Shown here piece by piece: positions 8,978 through 17,175 of a stretch of DNA of 64,000 bases (position 1 is its first letter; each line of letters begins with the position of its first letter). Under the pieces are notes generated by a model. The model searched no databases. It had not been told where the DNA came from and saw nothing but the letters and a program-made list of their open reading frames with translations. Both the position numbers and the translations under genes were made by a program. The DNA comes from Desulfuromonas soudanensis (lineage in GTDB: Bacteria; Desulfobacterota; Desulfuromonadia; Desulfuromonadales; WTL): contig NZ_CP010802.1 in the NCBI RefSeq assembly GCF_001278055.1, forward strand, positions 806,001 through 870,000, given 5' to 3'.

Positions 8978-10075
8978 ATGATGATACCGGGTTCCTTTTT
9001 CGTAGATAAAATCCAGATTTTCTCTATCATTTTCAGTCTGTTTATCTTCTTTTTCATTTTCAGCCTGGTGAAGAACAAGCGCATCCGGGAGGAATATTCT
9101 CTCCTCTGGTTCGCCCTGAGCCTCTTCCTGCTCTACCTTTCCTTTGACCGTTTCGCCATTGACCGGCTCGGGCAGTTGTTCGGCGTCGCCTATTCTCCCA
9201 GTGTCCTGACGCTGCTGACGACCGGTTTTACCTTCCTCCTCCTCATCCACCTGACCGTCGTTGTGACCAGGCTCTCCGAGCAGAGCAAGGAACTGATCCA
9301 GGAAATGGGTTTGTCACGGTGCGGACCCGCGGAAAAAAGTTCCGAACTCCTGGTCATCGTCCCTTCCTACAACGAGGAAGAAAATATCGCACAGGTCATC
9401 GAAGATCTGACGAGTATTGAAATACCCCTTGATATCGTCGTTATAAACGACGGTTCGATGGACAATACTTCTCATGTGGCCCGGTCGGGGAAACGGGTGC
9501 TGGTCATTGACCTCCCTAAAAATCTCGGAATCGGCGGCGCCGTGCAGACCGGTTTCAAATATGCGGAGAGGAATAACTACAACTTCGCCGTCCAGTTCGA
9601 CGGCGATGGCCAACACATTGCCGGCGAAATCCCCAAACTCCTTGAGGCCCTTAAAGGTCCGCAGAAGGCCGGCATGGTGATCGGTTCCCGGTTTCTGGAG
9701 TCCCGGCAGGGGTACCGCTCGACATTTCCGCGGCGTATCGGTATCCGTCTCTTTCAGACCGTCAATTCCCTGCTCATCGGCCAGCGGGTGACCGACAACA
9801 CGTCGGGATTCAGGGCTTACGATCGTCGGGCCATCGAATTTCTGGCCAGATACTACCCTCATGACTACCCCGAACCGGAGGCGGTTATCCTCCTCGGTCG
9901 GAACGGTTTCAGGGTGGCCGAGGTGTTCACTGTCATGCGCTGCCGGCAGGGGGGCGGTTCCTCCATCGCCGGAATCATCGGCGTCTATTACATGATCAAG
10001 GTCCTTCTGGCTATTCTGATGACGGCCCTCAGAAAGCCGGTTCCTGGTGGAAGAAACGGACGGTGTAGAGGTTAG
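8978..10075 (+). CDS. DUF2304-GT2 fusion glycosyltransferase
   Basis: The 365-residue protein joins two modules. Residues 1-115 form a DUF2304 domain with three hydrophobic spans (FSLFIFFFIFSLV, LLWFALSLFLLYLS, LLTTGFTFLLLIH). Residues 125-350 form a DPM1-like GT2 domain with VPSYNEEENI, VINDGSMDNT and QFDGDGQH (DxD). DUF2304 proteins are usually small separate neighbours of such glycosyltransferases; here both are one polypeptide. It probably charges undecaprenyl phosphate with a sugar at the membrane. ATG 8978 is preferred because it directly precedes the membrane domain. It ends the operon. Confidence 0.83.
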   Translation: MMIPGSFFVDKIQIFSIIFSLFIFFFIFSLVKNKRIREEYSLLWFALSLFLLYLSFDRFAIDRLGQLFGVAYSPSVLTLLTTGFTFLLLIHLTVVVTRLSEQSKELIQEMGLSRCGPAEKSSELLVIVPSYNEEENIAQVIEDLTSIEIPLDIVVINDGSMDNTSHVARSGKRVLVIDLPKNLGIGGAVQTGFKYAERNNYNFAVQFDGDGQHIAGEIPKLLEALKGPQKAGMVIGSRFLESRQGYRSTFPRRIGIRLFQTVNSLLIGQRVTDNTSGFRAYDRRAIEFLARYYPHDYPEPEAVILLGRNGFRVAEVFTVMRCRQGGGSSIAGIIGVYYMIKVLLAILMTALRKPVPGGRNGRCRG

Positions 10076-10152
10076 GAGAGAAAACCACGGTCTGCCGGAA
10101 AAAGTTGCCCCGAGGCTTGCGCGCAGGGTCAATATTGCTACAATCTTCGAGA

Positions 10153-10181
10153 TTGCATTGGTCACGGCAATTGTATATAAA
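10153..10181 (+). promoter_or_regulatory. Sigma-70-type promoter for the porin-cytochrome genes
   Basis: TTGCAT (10153-10158) and TATAAA (10176-10181) are separated by exactly 17 bp. Transcription would start near 10188 and leave a leader of about 130 nt before ATG 10320. No recognisable riboswitch was found in the leader. Confidence 0.45.
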
Positions 10182-10319
10182 GGTGAATATTCTAGGCGGA
10201 CTCTATTTCCTGTCCCCTGTATTTTTAAAAATTTCAAACAGTTAGGCTGTGTATCTGTTATTTGAGCTCCATGACGACTGGTCTATCCAGTTGTTCTATC
10301 TCTTGCTCCGGAGGACTTA

Positions 10320-11612
10320 ATGCTTATGAAGAAATGTTTGGGACGATTGCTCCTGATGGGAATGGCAATGATGCTTTGCGTACCGCCTGCTGTTTCAGCA
10401 GCCGAGCTGAGCATTCAGTCGGACACGCTGCTGCGGGTTTTTCAGCGGGACACCGCGACGGAAAACGATGCGGCGGTGACGCCGATCTACGAGTACCTGC
10501 GGGTCGACATGGACACGCCCGATGAGCCGGGGCTGGCCTTTCACCTCTACGGCTGGGGTCGCGGCGATCTGACGGACAACGATTATTACGAAGATGCGAC
10601 GACCGGCGAGCTCCTCTATGGCTATCTCGAATACAGCCATAAAAACGCCCGCTTCAACGCCCGTCTCGGCCGGCAGTATGTTTTTGAAGGGGTGGCCAAC
10701 GAATCGGTGGACGGCCTGCGCCTCAGCTCCGACCTGGGACGGTACTTCTCCGGATCACTCTATGCCGGGCAGCAGGTGCCGATGACCCTCGAAAACGGCC
10801 GCAGCGGCGACAGCACCTACGGCGGGCGTCTGGCGCACCACCTGGCCGGCCAGTATGACCTCGGTCTCTCCTACAAAAAGATCCGCAACGACGGTGACGA
10901 CGCCGAAGAGCAGGCCGGTGTCGACCTGTCGGCCTATCTCCCCTTCGGCATCAACGTCTACGGCTTCTCCGCCTACAATGTCGACACCAACAACTGGGGC
11001 GAGCACTCCTTCGAACTGCGCGCAAACCTGGGGCCGGTGTCGGTGCGCCCCTATTTCCAGAAATTCCAGTACGAAGACTATTTCGGCACCGGGATCAACA
11101 GCGCCAATCCCTTCCGCTTTCTGGCCGGCTCCGGCGAGGAGTTGACGATCCTTGGTACCGACCTGACCCTCCCCGTCGGCGACGCCTGGGTCCTGGTCGG
11201 CAAGGCCAAGAACTATGACTACAAGGTGTTCGACGACACCTCCCAGTACTACGCCGCGCAGGCGATCTGGTCGGGTGAAAAGCACACCCAGGTCGGCGGC
11301 GAGTTCGGCTACATGAAGGGCGATTCAGCGCAGAACGACTACTATCTGGTCCGTGCCTATACCTACTGGGACAAGGTCCCCGCAGGCTGTCCGGTCGGGT
11401 TCGTCAGCGGCGATGTGGTCTATATCGGCTACGATGAGGCGATCTACGGCGAAGACAGCTCGCTGTTCATCTCCCTGGCCACCGGCAAGAAGTTTCTCGC
11501 CGATGAGGCTCTCGAGCTCAAGCTCTCCGGAGACTACAGCAGCGATCCGTACTTCGACAACGACCTGCGGGGGATGCTGATCGCCAGCTACCGTTTCGGC
11601 CGGACTCTGTAA
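10320..11612 (+). CDS. Outer-membrane beta-barrel porin of a cytochrome conduit
   Basis: The 430-residue protein starts after a GGAGG ribosome-binding site and has a Sec signal peptide ending near VSAAE. The rest alternates polar and hydrophobic residues as in transmembrane beta strands (YGYLEYSHKN, GGRLAHHLAGQYDLGLSYKK) and ends in an aromatic-containing strand, YRFGRTL. It is immediately followed by two multihaem lipoproteins, the arrangement of Geobacter porin-cytochrome complexes (for example the ext locus). By analogy it would insulate a cytochrome wire through the outer membrane. Assignment as conduit porin rests on context; the barrel itself is clear. Confidence 0.8.
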   Translation: MLMKKCLGRLLLMGMAMMLCVPPAVSAAELSIQSDTLLRVFQRDTATENDAAVTPIYEYLRVDMDTPDEPGLAFHLYGWGRGDLTDNDYYEDATTGELLYGYLEYSHKNARFNARLGRQYVFEGVANESVDGLRLSSDLGRYFSGSLYAGQQVPMTLENGRSGDSTYGGRLAHHLAGQYDLGLSYKKIRNDGDDAEEQAGVDLSAYLPFGINVYGFSAYNVDTNNWGEHSFELRANLGPVSVRPYFQKFQYEDYFGTGINSANPFRFLAGSGEELTILGTDLTLPVGDAWVLVGKAKNYDYKVFDDTSQYYAAQAIWSGEKHTQVGGEFGYMKGDSAQNDYYLVRAYTYWDKVPAGCPVGFVSGDVVYIGYDEAIYGEDSSLFISLATGKKFLADEALELKLSGDYSSDPYFDNDLRGMLIASYRFGRTL

Positions 11613-11640
11613 TAAAGTTTTCATCACGATCAGGAGCCTA

Positions 11641-12114
11641 ATGATGCGTACTAATTTTTGGATAGGAATGGGATTGACTCTGCTGCTGCTGGTCCTCGGG
11701 GCCTGCGCGGCGATGGACAGCGGCTTGGGTTTGCCGGCACGTCACATGACGGCGGCGGATCTGGGGGAGTCTCCGACCAAGTGCACCGCCTGCCATGAAG
11801 CACGCGGCGAAAAACTGGCCTTCGGCGCTTTCGACCACACGGCCACCTGGGGGCAGACGCACCGCCAGCAGGCGTATCAGCAGGAGGCGGTCTGCGCCAT
11901 GTGCCACCAGACCAGTTTCTGCAACGACTGTCACGCCACGCGCGTGGAGCTCAAGCCGTCGCTGAAGAACCAGTCGGAAACCTACCGGCAGATGCCCCAT
12001 CGCGGCGATTACCTGAGTCGGCACCGGATCGATGGTCGGGTCGACCCGACCTCCTGCTTCCGCTGCCACGGCAATCCCAAGTCCGCTCAAACCTGCGCCC
12101 CCTGTCACGGGTAA
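11641..12114 (+). CDS. Pentahaem c-type cytochrome lipoprotein
   Basis: The 157-residue protein has five CXXCH haem sites (CTACH, CAMCH, CNDCH, CFRCH, CAPCH). Its signal peptide ends in a lipobox LGAC, so Cys22 would be lipidated and the protein anchored to the outer membrane. CAMCHQTSFCNDCH places two haems only a few residues apart, favouring fast electron transfer. It lies 28 bp after the porin and 20 bp before a 16-haem lipoprotein. It is probably one electron carrier of the conduit. Start 11641 (ATGATG) fits the signal peptide. Confidence 0.88.
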   Translation: MMRTNFWIGMGLTLLLLVLGACAAMDSGLGLPARHMTAADLGESPTKCTACHEARGEKLAFGAFDHTATWGQTHRQQAYQQEAVCAMCHQTSFCNDCHATRVELKPSLKNQSETYRQMPHRGDYLSRHRIDGRVDPTSCFRCHGNPKSAQTCAPCHG

Positions 12115-12134
12115 GTGTCCCTAAGGAGAAAAAG

Positions 12135-13853
12135 ATGATACGCCGATCTGCATTGCTTCTTTTGCTTTTCGTCCCCCTTGTCATGACAGGGTGTTCCGAC
12201 GGAAATTCCAGCGCGCCCCCGTCGACTCAGGCGCACCCCTTTGACTGGTATACAGCGCATCGCCCGGTCGCCACGGCTTCGCCGGAATTCGTCGACTGCA
12301 CCGGTTGCCATGGCGTGGATTTGATGGGGAGCGGCGGAGCGCCCAGCTGTTTTTCCGCCAGCTTCGACGGCCGCAGCTGCCATGCCGGCGGTCCCGTACC
12401 TCATCCGATGGACGGCACCTTTTTGTCTGGCTCGGTTCACGGACCGGAAGCCAAGGCCGATCTGACCTTTTGCCAAATCTGTCATTCGGATAATCCGACT
12501 GGTGGCCCGGGGAGTAACCCGCGTTTCAACCAGGGCATCGACAGCCAGGGTGGTACTGGCTGTGAAGCCTGCCATCCGGCTAATGCTGCTCATCCGGCCG
12601 TTTGGGCCGGACCGACCGCTTCAGCATTCCATTACTCGGCCGGTAACATCCAGGCCGCCTGTGCGCTTTGCCACGGCACTTCTCTTGACGGTGTCGGCGG
12701 CGCTGTTGGTGCTGTAATTTGTCTCGATTGTCATGCTGAAACCACGAATCTGACTCTCGATTGTACCGCCTGTCACGGAACACCCCCAGGCGCGACGGAA
12801 ACGGTCGACCATGGCGGTGTTTCCGCTATCACCTCCCACGATGTCTGTACCGTCTGCCACGGCATGAAGGAGAGCGCGGCTGGCGGATCGTTTTCGCCGA
12901 CCGCCAATTACACCCTGTTCGATAAAGCGACCGATACCCAGGGCGATCACTGGGACGGCAACATCAACATGAACTCCGGGACCGGTTACAACGAGACCAA
13001 TTACGGTTGCGACACCGCCCTCTGTCACGGCAACGATGCCGCACACCAACTCTCCGATTCCGGTTTGCCCGTCGTATTGGATGCTTATGTCGCTGGTGGC
13101 GCACCTCATCCGGTCGGTGCTGACTGGTTGCTCCCCAGCGGCCACGTTGCTGCTGCGGCTGCGAGTTGCCTGAGTTGCCACGTCGCAGATGGTAGCGGTA
13201 CCGCCCCCAGCTGTCTGACCTGTCATCAGACTGATCCGTTGACGACTGTCGTAGCATGCGAATCCTGCCATAGCGCACCGCCAAGTCTTGCTTCGACTGT
13301 TCTCGCTGATCGTCCCAACCGGGCAGGTAATCACAACGTTCACGCAACTCTCACCGTCGACACCGGCAACTGCGCGGCCTGTCACTCCGGAGCCGGGACA
13401 AATACGCTCAATCACTTTGATACGACTGAGCCGGCCAATGTCCAGTTCCTGGCAACCTACAATGCGGCCTCGGCAGCAGCCTACAACGCGACTGCTGACA
13501 CCTGCAGTAACGTCAGTTGCCACGGTGGCGTGACGACCCCCAACTGGAACACCGGAATTATCAATGTGTACGGTGACAGCACAGCTGGCTGCCAGCAATG
13601 CCACAAAGCGAGTGGCGAGACGAATTCTTATGTGTCAGGCGAACATAGTCGACATCTCGCCGTTTCAACGATAACCTGCCTAACCTGCCATGACACAACA
13701 GCTCTGCAAACTGGCAGTGCTGGCAATTCGCACTTCAGCGGCCTGTCGACCGCGGCTTTCGAGCTTGATCCGCAACAGACCATCAGAACTACCCTTGGCT
13801 ACAATGGCACCACCTGTAGTACGCCAGGCTGCCACGGTTCACAAGCTTGGTAG
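12135..13853 (+). CDS. CxxxxCH-family multihaem cytochrome lipoprotein (16 haem motifs)
   Basis: The 572-residue protein starts at ATG 12135 behind AAGGAGAAAAAG. The signal peptide ends VMTGC, with Cys20 the likely lipidated residue. It contains 13 CXXCH and three CX4CH motifs (CDTALCH, CSNVSCH, CSTPGCH), the signature of the Geobacter CxxxxCH cytochrome family. One further candidate, CX9CH at residues 72-83, would make 17 haems. Sequence between haems is low in charge and rich in Ala, Gly, Ser and Thr, as in extracellular cytochromes. It probably forms the outer-surface exit of the conduit. It ends abruptly after a CX4CH motif that normally begins a repeat, and a terminator follows. Confidence 0.88.
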   Translation: MIRRSALLLLLFVPLVMTGCSDGNSSAPPSTQAHPFDWYTAHRPVATASPEFVDCTGCHGVDLMGSGGAPSCFSASFDGRSCHAGGPVPHPMDGTFLSGSVHGPEAKADLTFCQICHSDNPTGGPGSNPRFNQGIDSQGGTGCEACHPANAAHPAVWAGPTASAFHYSAGNIQAACALCHGTSLDGVGGAVGAVICLDCHAETTNLTLDCTACHGTPPGATETVDHGGVSAITSHDVCTVCHGMKESAAGGSFSPTANYTLFDKATDTQGDHWDGNINMNSGTGYNETNYGCDTALCHGNDAAHQLSDSGLPVVLDAYVAGGAPHPVGADWLLPSGHVAAAAASCLSCHVADGSGTAPSCLTCHQTDPLTTVVACESCHSAPPSLASTVLADRPNRAGNHNVHATLTVDTGNCAACHSGAGTNTLNHFDTTEPANVQFLATYNAASAAAYNATADTCSNVSCHGGVTTPNWNTGIINVYGDSTAGCQQCHKASGETNSYVSGEHSRHLAVSTITCLTCHDTTALQTGSAGNSHFSGLSTAAFELDPQQTIRTTLGYNGTTCSTPGCHGSQAW

Positions 13854-13883
13854 TAAGCAGAGCAACGTAAAAGAATATTGATG

Positions 13884-13916
13884 TGACCCGGGGTCTCGCG
13901 ACCCCGGGTTTTTTTG
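13884..13916 (+). terminator. Strong rho-independent terminator
   Basis: ACCCGGGGTC and GACCCCGGGT form a perfect 10-bp stem with a TCGC loop, followed by seven T residues. It ends the porin-cytochrome transcript. Confidence 0.9.
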
Positions 13917-13959
13917 TTTTTGGAGAAAGAAAAGGGGATATTCTCCCTTCTCCGAGACT

Positions 13960-14032
13960 TACAATCCGGCCACCGGAAACCGCACCAGCATGAGTTGTCA
14001 TGGTGGTGCCGGCAATGTCAAAGGATCTTTGT
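13960..14032 (+). pseudogene. Relic of a CxxxxCH cytochrome repeat
   Basis: Downstream of the terminator a short open frame reads TYNPATGNRTSMSCHGG and runs to a TAA at about 14032. It matches the intact gene's pattern (TYN...CSNVSCHGG) except that the first haem cysteine is Arg: CGC in place of TGC. There is no start codon or ribosome-binding site. It is best explained as the tail of a formerly longer or duplicated cytochrome. Confidence 0.6.
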
Positions 14033-14150
14033 AACTTAAATGGAAGTAACCCCTGACCGCGAAATTTTAAAAGTCTGAAGGGAAGGACCTCAGTTGTACA
14101 CCGACAATTAATAAGGACAATTTCAGGTTGTAAAATCAGACTGGGTTTTT

Positions 14151-14184
14151 GGGCCGGGTCCCTTCGGGGTGCCGGCCTTTTTTT
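14151..14184 (+). terminator. Rho-independent terminator downstream of relic
   Basis: GGCCGG and CCGGCC pair around an internal CCC-TTCG-GGG hairpin with one mismatch bulge, followed by seven T residues. It may be the original terminator of the decayed cytochrome copy. From here to 14442 I see only AT-rich leader sequence for the decahaem gene. Confidence 0.65.
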
Positions 14185-14442
14185 AAAAAAAATTCCGGGA
14201 CAGAGTTGCAAGATGAGTTTTGGCTCGTATAGTGTTTCCTATGTGGCATGAATATTAAGTTCTTCTTAAGCATTTTTTGAGGCACCTTTTTAAATCAACC
14301 ATTCCTAAAAAATTAGATTCAACGCCTTCCGGGGGTTCAAGCGACCTGGATTCTTTCGCGTAGCCAAAGGGATATGTTTTGCCGAAGGGGAGGCACTTAT
14401 TCCCGGACCAAATAACCCCCTAATTGAAAAAAGGAGCTGGCA

Positions 14443-16728
14443 ATGGAAAGAAAAATGGGATTTTGGTTTAAGCCTCTATTCGCGTGTCTGTTGTTTGCCG
14501 TCCTTGCCCTGGCCGGTTGTGAAGGGGACGACGGCGCGCAAGGTCCGGCCGGTCCTCCCGGAGCCGACGGCGCCACTGGCGCCGAGGTCACCGTTCAGGA
14601 CCTGGCCAATCTTGGTCTCGTCTTTTCAGGAGATGTCGTTGCGATCAATCCTACCCTCGATCTGAGCCAAACGGTTGCCTACAATGCGGCGACCGGTGCT
14701 CTGACGGTTCACTTCTTCCTGACCGACGAAGCTGGGGTCGGCATCGATGTTACCAAACTCCCTTACGAGATGAGGGTCTACGTTTCCGAATTGATACCTG
14801 CGGCTGTCCCCCCCGCAGCCGTGAATCCTGGGTCAGCCTGGACTCAGCTGGTCGCCGAAACCTTTACTCCGGCGATGAGCCCTCCGCCGGGTACCCTGAC
14901 CCTGGTTAATGCAGCGACCGGGGAATACAATTACACTACCGCCGCCACCTTGGCCGCGTCCACCAATGTCACCCGGGTGACGATGCGTGCCCGGTTCCGT
15001 TTCCGCGACCTAAATAATGATTATGTCGTTGTCGCCAACCCGGTCAACGCCTCCTACGATTTTCTCCAGGCCGCCCCCGCCACGCCCCTTGCTTCTTCCG
15101 GAGCCGATATGGTGACCACCGCCGCCTGCGAATTGTGCCACGGCGACCGCATCGGCGACGTCGGCCATGGCGGCGGCTACACCCAGGTTAAAACCTGCAA
15201 CCACTGCCACAATCTCAACTACTTGGCTGCGCAAGGCGATCCCCTGGAAGCTGACCTGGCTTTTATGATCCACCGAATCCACGCTGCCGGCACCTTCGTC
15301 GACCTCGTTGACAGAAACGGTGTCCCTGTCGAGTTCACCGAACTGACTTATCCTCAGGCGATCAATACCTGCAGCACGTGTCACAACGGCCCTGAGGCCA
15401 GCCTCGCCAATTCCAATCCGACCCGCAGCAATTGCGGTTCCTGCCATTCGGACGTGAATTTCACCAAGCCAGGAAGCACTGTCCCGACACCTGTCGATTT
15501 CGCAACGGGCACCAATCATCCAGGTGGTGCGGCAACAACTGACACGGGCTGCGCCGGCTGCCATTCCGCAGCATCCATTACGACCGCCCATAACCCGGCT
15601 CCGGCCGTGATCGACACCCCCGAGTTCCAGGTCACCATTGCCATGACCCCCCCCGCCAACGGGACCCATTACCTCGCCGGCGAAGCTCCGGTGGTCACCG
15701 TGACCCTGGCGGATGGCGCCGGAACCCCCGTTCCCGGCACGGTCTATACGGCAGATCAGGATGGCGAAGGGACCGGGCTTGATGGCCTGACCATTTCTGA
15801 TTTGACTGAAGGTCTGTCGACAGCCAGCCTCTATATTTATGGTCCGCGCAGCCATGCGGTGCCTGTTCTGGCCACCGATACGATCACCGATACCGTCGGT
15901 TTCGTCGCGCCTCCGACCCAGGGCCACAAACTGTTCCTGAATCTGATGACCGATGCAACCCTTGCGACAGGACCGGTAATCGCGCCTAATCCGGATCCGC
16001 AGGTGACGACCACCGCCGCCGGGTTCTCCTATCAATTGCTTCCCATCCCCGTCGGCATGGAGCCGGGGACGTATATGGTTCGCTTTGAGGGCGCAGATTT
16101 TGGCGCCACAAACGCCGAATATGTGACTTCGTCCAGTGCACTTATCAACTTCCAGGTCGAGACCGCAACCGTCGAGGCGAAACTCTCCGGCGATGCCTGT
16201 CTTGATTGCCATGGCGACACCCGGATGCATCTCCAGGGAGCCCATCCCCATAATACCGCCTTCAATACCGACGAGTGCCTGGGCTGCCATGACTTCTCCG
16301 GGAACTATGGAGATTACATCGGCAATCGGGTTCATGCCGTTCATCGCGGCTCCGTAACCGGCGACACCCACGGCATCGATTGGTCCGAGGTGACCTTCCC
16401 GCAGCCGGCCAACAACTGTACGGTCTGTCATACCAATGCTGCCGCTCCGACCCCGGTCTGGAGAACACCTGACATGCTCGCCTGCGGTGGCTGCCATGGG
16501 ACCGACCCCGCTGTCCTTCCGGCGGATTTCCCGACGGCTGATCCGAACCGTGTCCTCACCGAAGCGGCCGCCGCCCAGCATATGGTGCAGAATGGCGGCT
16601 CCACCGATCCGACAGTGACTCCGACCCTGTCCTGCCTCGTCTGTCACGGGGAAGGAAGAATCGCGGATCTTTTTGAAACCCACAACCTCATTCAATTCCG
16701 GGCGCTTCCGGTCGACCCGAACGAGTAA
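14443..16728 (+). CDS. OmcA/MtrC-family decahaem c-type cytochrome lipoprotein
   Basis: The 761-residue protein has a lipoprotein signal (LAGC, Cys26) and exactly ten CXXCH motifs (CELCH, CNHCH, CSTCH, CGSCH, CAGCH, then CLDCH, CLGCH, CTVCH, CGGCH, CLVCH). The two groups of five are separated by a beta-rich domain, the layout of surface decahaem reductases such as MtrC/OmcA. These pass electrons to minerals or other extracellular acceptors. Right after the lipidated cysteine lies a short collagen-like tract, residues 31-47 (GPAGPPGADG within it), probably a flexible stalk. It has its own leader and terminator, so it is transcribed apart from the porin genes. Confidence 0.92.
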   Translation: MERKMGFWFKPLFACLLFAVLALAGCEGDDGAQGPAGPPGADGATGAEVTVQDLANLGLVFSGDVVAINPTLDLSQTVAYNAATGALTVHFFLTDEAGVGIDVTKLPYEMRVYVSELIPAAVPPAAVNPGSAWTQLVAETFTPAMSPPPGTLTLVNAATGEYNYTTAATLAASTNVTRVTMRARFRFRDLNNDYVVVANPVNASYDFLQAAPATPLASSGADMVTTAACELCHGDRIGDVGHGGGYTQVKTCNHCHNLNYLAAQGDPLEADLAFMIHRIHAAGTFVDLVDRNGVPVEFTELTYPQAINTCSTCHNGPEASLANSNPTRSNCGSCHSDVNFTKPGSTVPTPVDFATGTNHPGGAATTDTGCAGCHSAASITTAHNPAPAVIDTPEFQVTIAMTPPANGTHYLAGEAPVVTVTLADGAGTPVPGTVYTADQDGEGTGLDGLTISDLTEGLSTASLYIYGPRSHAVPVLATDTITDTVGFVAPPTQGHKLFLNLMTDATLATGPVIAPNPDPQVTTTAAGFSYQLLPIPVGMEPGTYMVRFEGADFGATNAEYVTSSSALINFQVETATVEAKLSGDACLDCHGDTRMHLQGAHPHNTAFNTDECLGCHDFSGNYGDYIGNRVHAVHRGSVTGDTHGIDWSEVTFPQPANNCTVCHTNAAAPTPVWRTPDMLACGGCHGTDPAVLPADFPTADPNRVLTEAAAAQHMVQNGGSTDPTVTPTLSCLVCHGEGRIADLFETHNLIQFRALPVDPNE

Positions 16729-16796
16729 TGAGGGATTTCTTGCCTTTCAGTCAATCATGGACTGAAATCCGATTCTCTTGAATGATTCGAGTTGTC

Positions 16797-16822
16797 AGCC
16801 CCCGCTTCGGCGGGGGCTTTTT
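16797..16822 (+). terminator. Rho-independent terminator
   Basis: AGCCCCCGC and GCGGGGGCT form a 9-bp stem with a TTCG loop, followed by T residues. It ends the decahaem gene. An essentially identical hairpin recurs after mazF at 17517-17544. Confidence 0.9.
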
Positions 16823-16839
16823 ATGTGGAGAAGGGAGAA

Positions 16840-16865
16840 GGGAGAAGGGGACGTCCCCTTCTCCC
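16840..16865. repeat. 26-bp perfect palindrome with GGGAGAA heptads
   Basis: Thirteen bases at 16840-16852 (GGGAGAAGGGGAC) are the exact complement of 16853-16865, with no loop. The left side continues leftward as GGGAGAA heptads from about 16826. It lies just upstream of mazE and could be an operator or part of a dispersed repeat. Confidence 0.6.
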
Positions 16866-16929
16866 CCAAATGTTGACACTTTGTATAAACATTGGTAGGC
16901 TAGGCATACCTTTAACCAAGGAGGTATTC

Positions 16930-17175
16930 GTGCTTGCAAAAGTACAGAAATGGGGGAATAGCCTGGCTCTGCGCCTGCCGAAAGCGTTGGCTGACGAAGC
17001 CGATGTTCATCTTGATTCGCCTGTGGAAATTACCGTCCGCGACCATACCATTTGCATACAGCCTCTGCGTCAAAAAGAGATATTCGACCTCGATGATCTG
17101 CTGGCCGGGGTGACATCGGACAATCTTCACGGCGAGACGGACTCTGTCCATCCGGTCGGCAAGGAGGTTTGGTAA
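16930..17175 (+). CDS. mazE: MazE-like antitoxin (AbrB/SpoVT fold)
   Basis: The 81-residue protein reads VLAKVQKWGNSLALRLPKAL at its start, the DNA-binding swapped-hairpin signature of MazE/AbrB antitoxins. The carboxy-terminal half is acidic and would wrap the toxin. GTG 16930 is preferred because AAGGAGG lies 5-6 bp upstream; a longer frame reading back through the terminator is not credible. The stop codon is followed immediately by the toxin start. A TTGACA box (16873-16878) and an imperfect inverted repeat GGTA...TACC (16894-16910) upstream fit an autoregulated promoter. Confidence 0.87.
   Translation: MLAKVQKWGNSLALRLPKALADEADVHLDSPVEITVRDHTICIQPLRQKEIFDLDDLLAGVTSDNLHGETDSVHPVGKEVW

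Noticed and set aside
9670-10237. Minus-strand gene covering the DUF2304-GT2 fusion.
   Set aside because: The plus-strand product shows clear GT2 motifs; the minus frame has none.
14225-14250. Sigma-54 promoter-like TGGCAT.
   Set aside because: The second element TTGC at the required spacing is missing.
14320-14440. Possible cyclic-dinucleotide (GEMM) riboswitch before the decahaem gene.
   Set aside because: Geobacter cytochrome genes often have one, but the conserved CAAACC and ACGCAAAGC blocks are not present; only a vague similarity near 14358-14375.
15010-16695. Long open frame antisense to the decahaem cytochrome (561 codons).
   Set aside because: The plus strand encodes ten haem motifs and a lipoprotein signal; the antisense frame has no family signature and is a by-product of GC-rich codon use.
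16792-16929. Amino-terminal extension of MazE.
   Set aside because: It would translate the terminator hairpin and palindrome; GTG 16930 has a proper ribosome-binding site.
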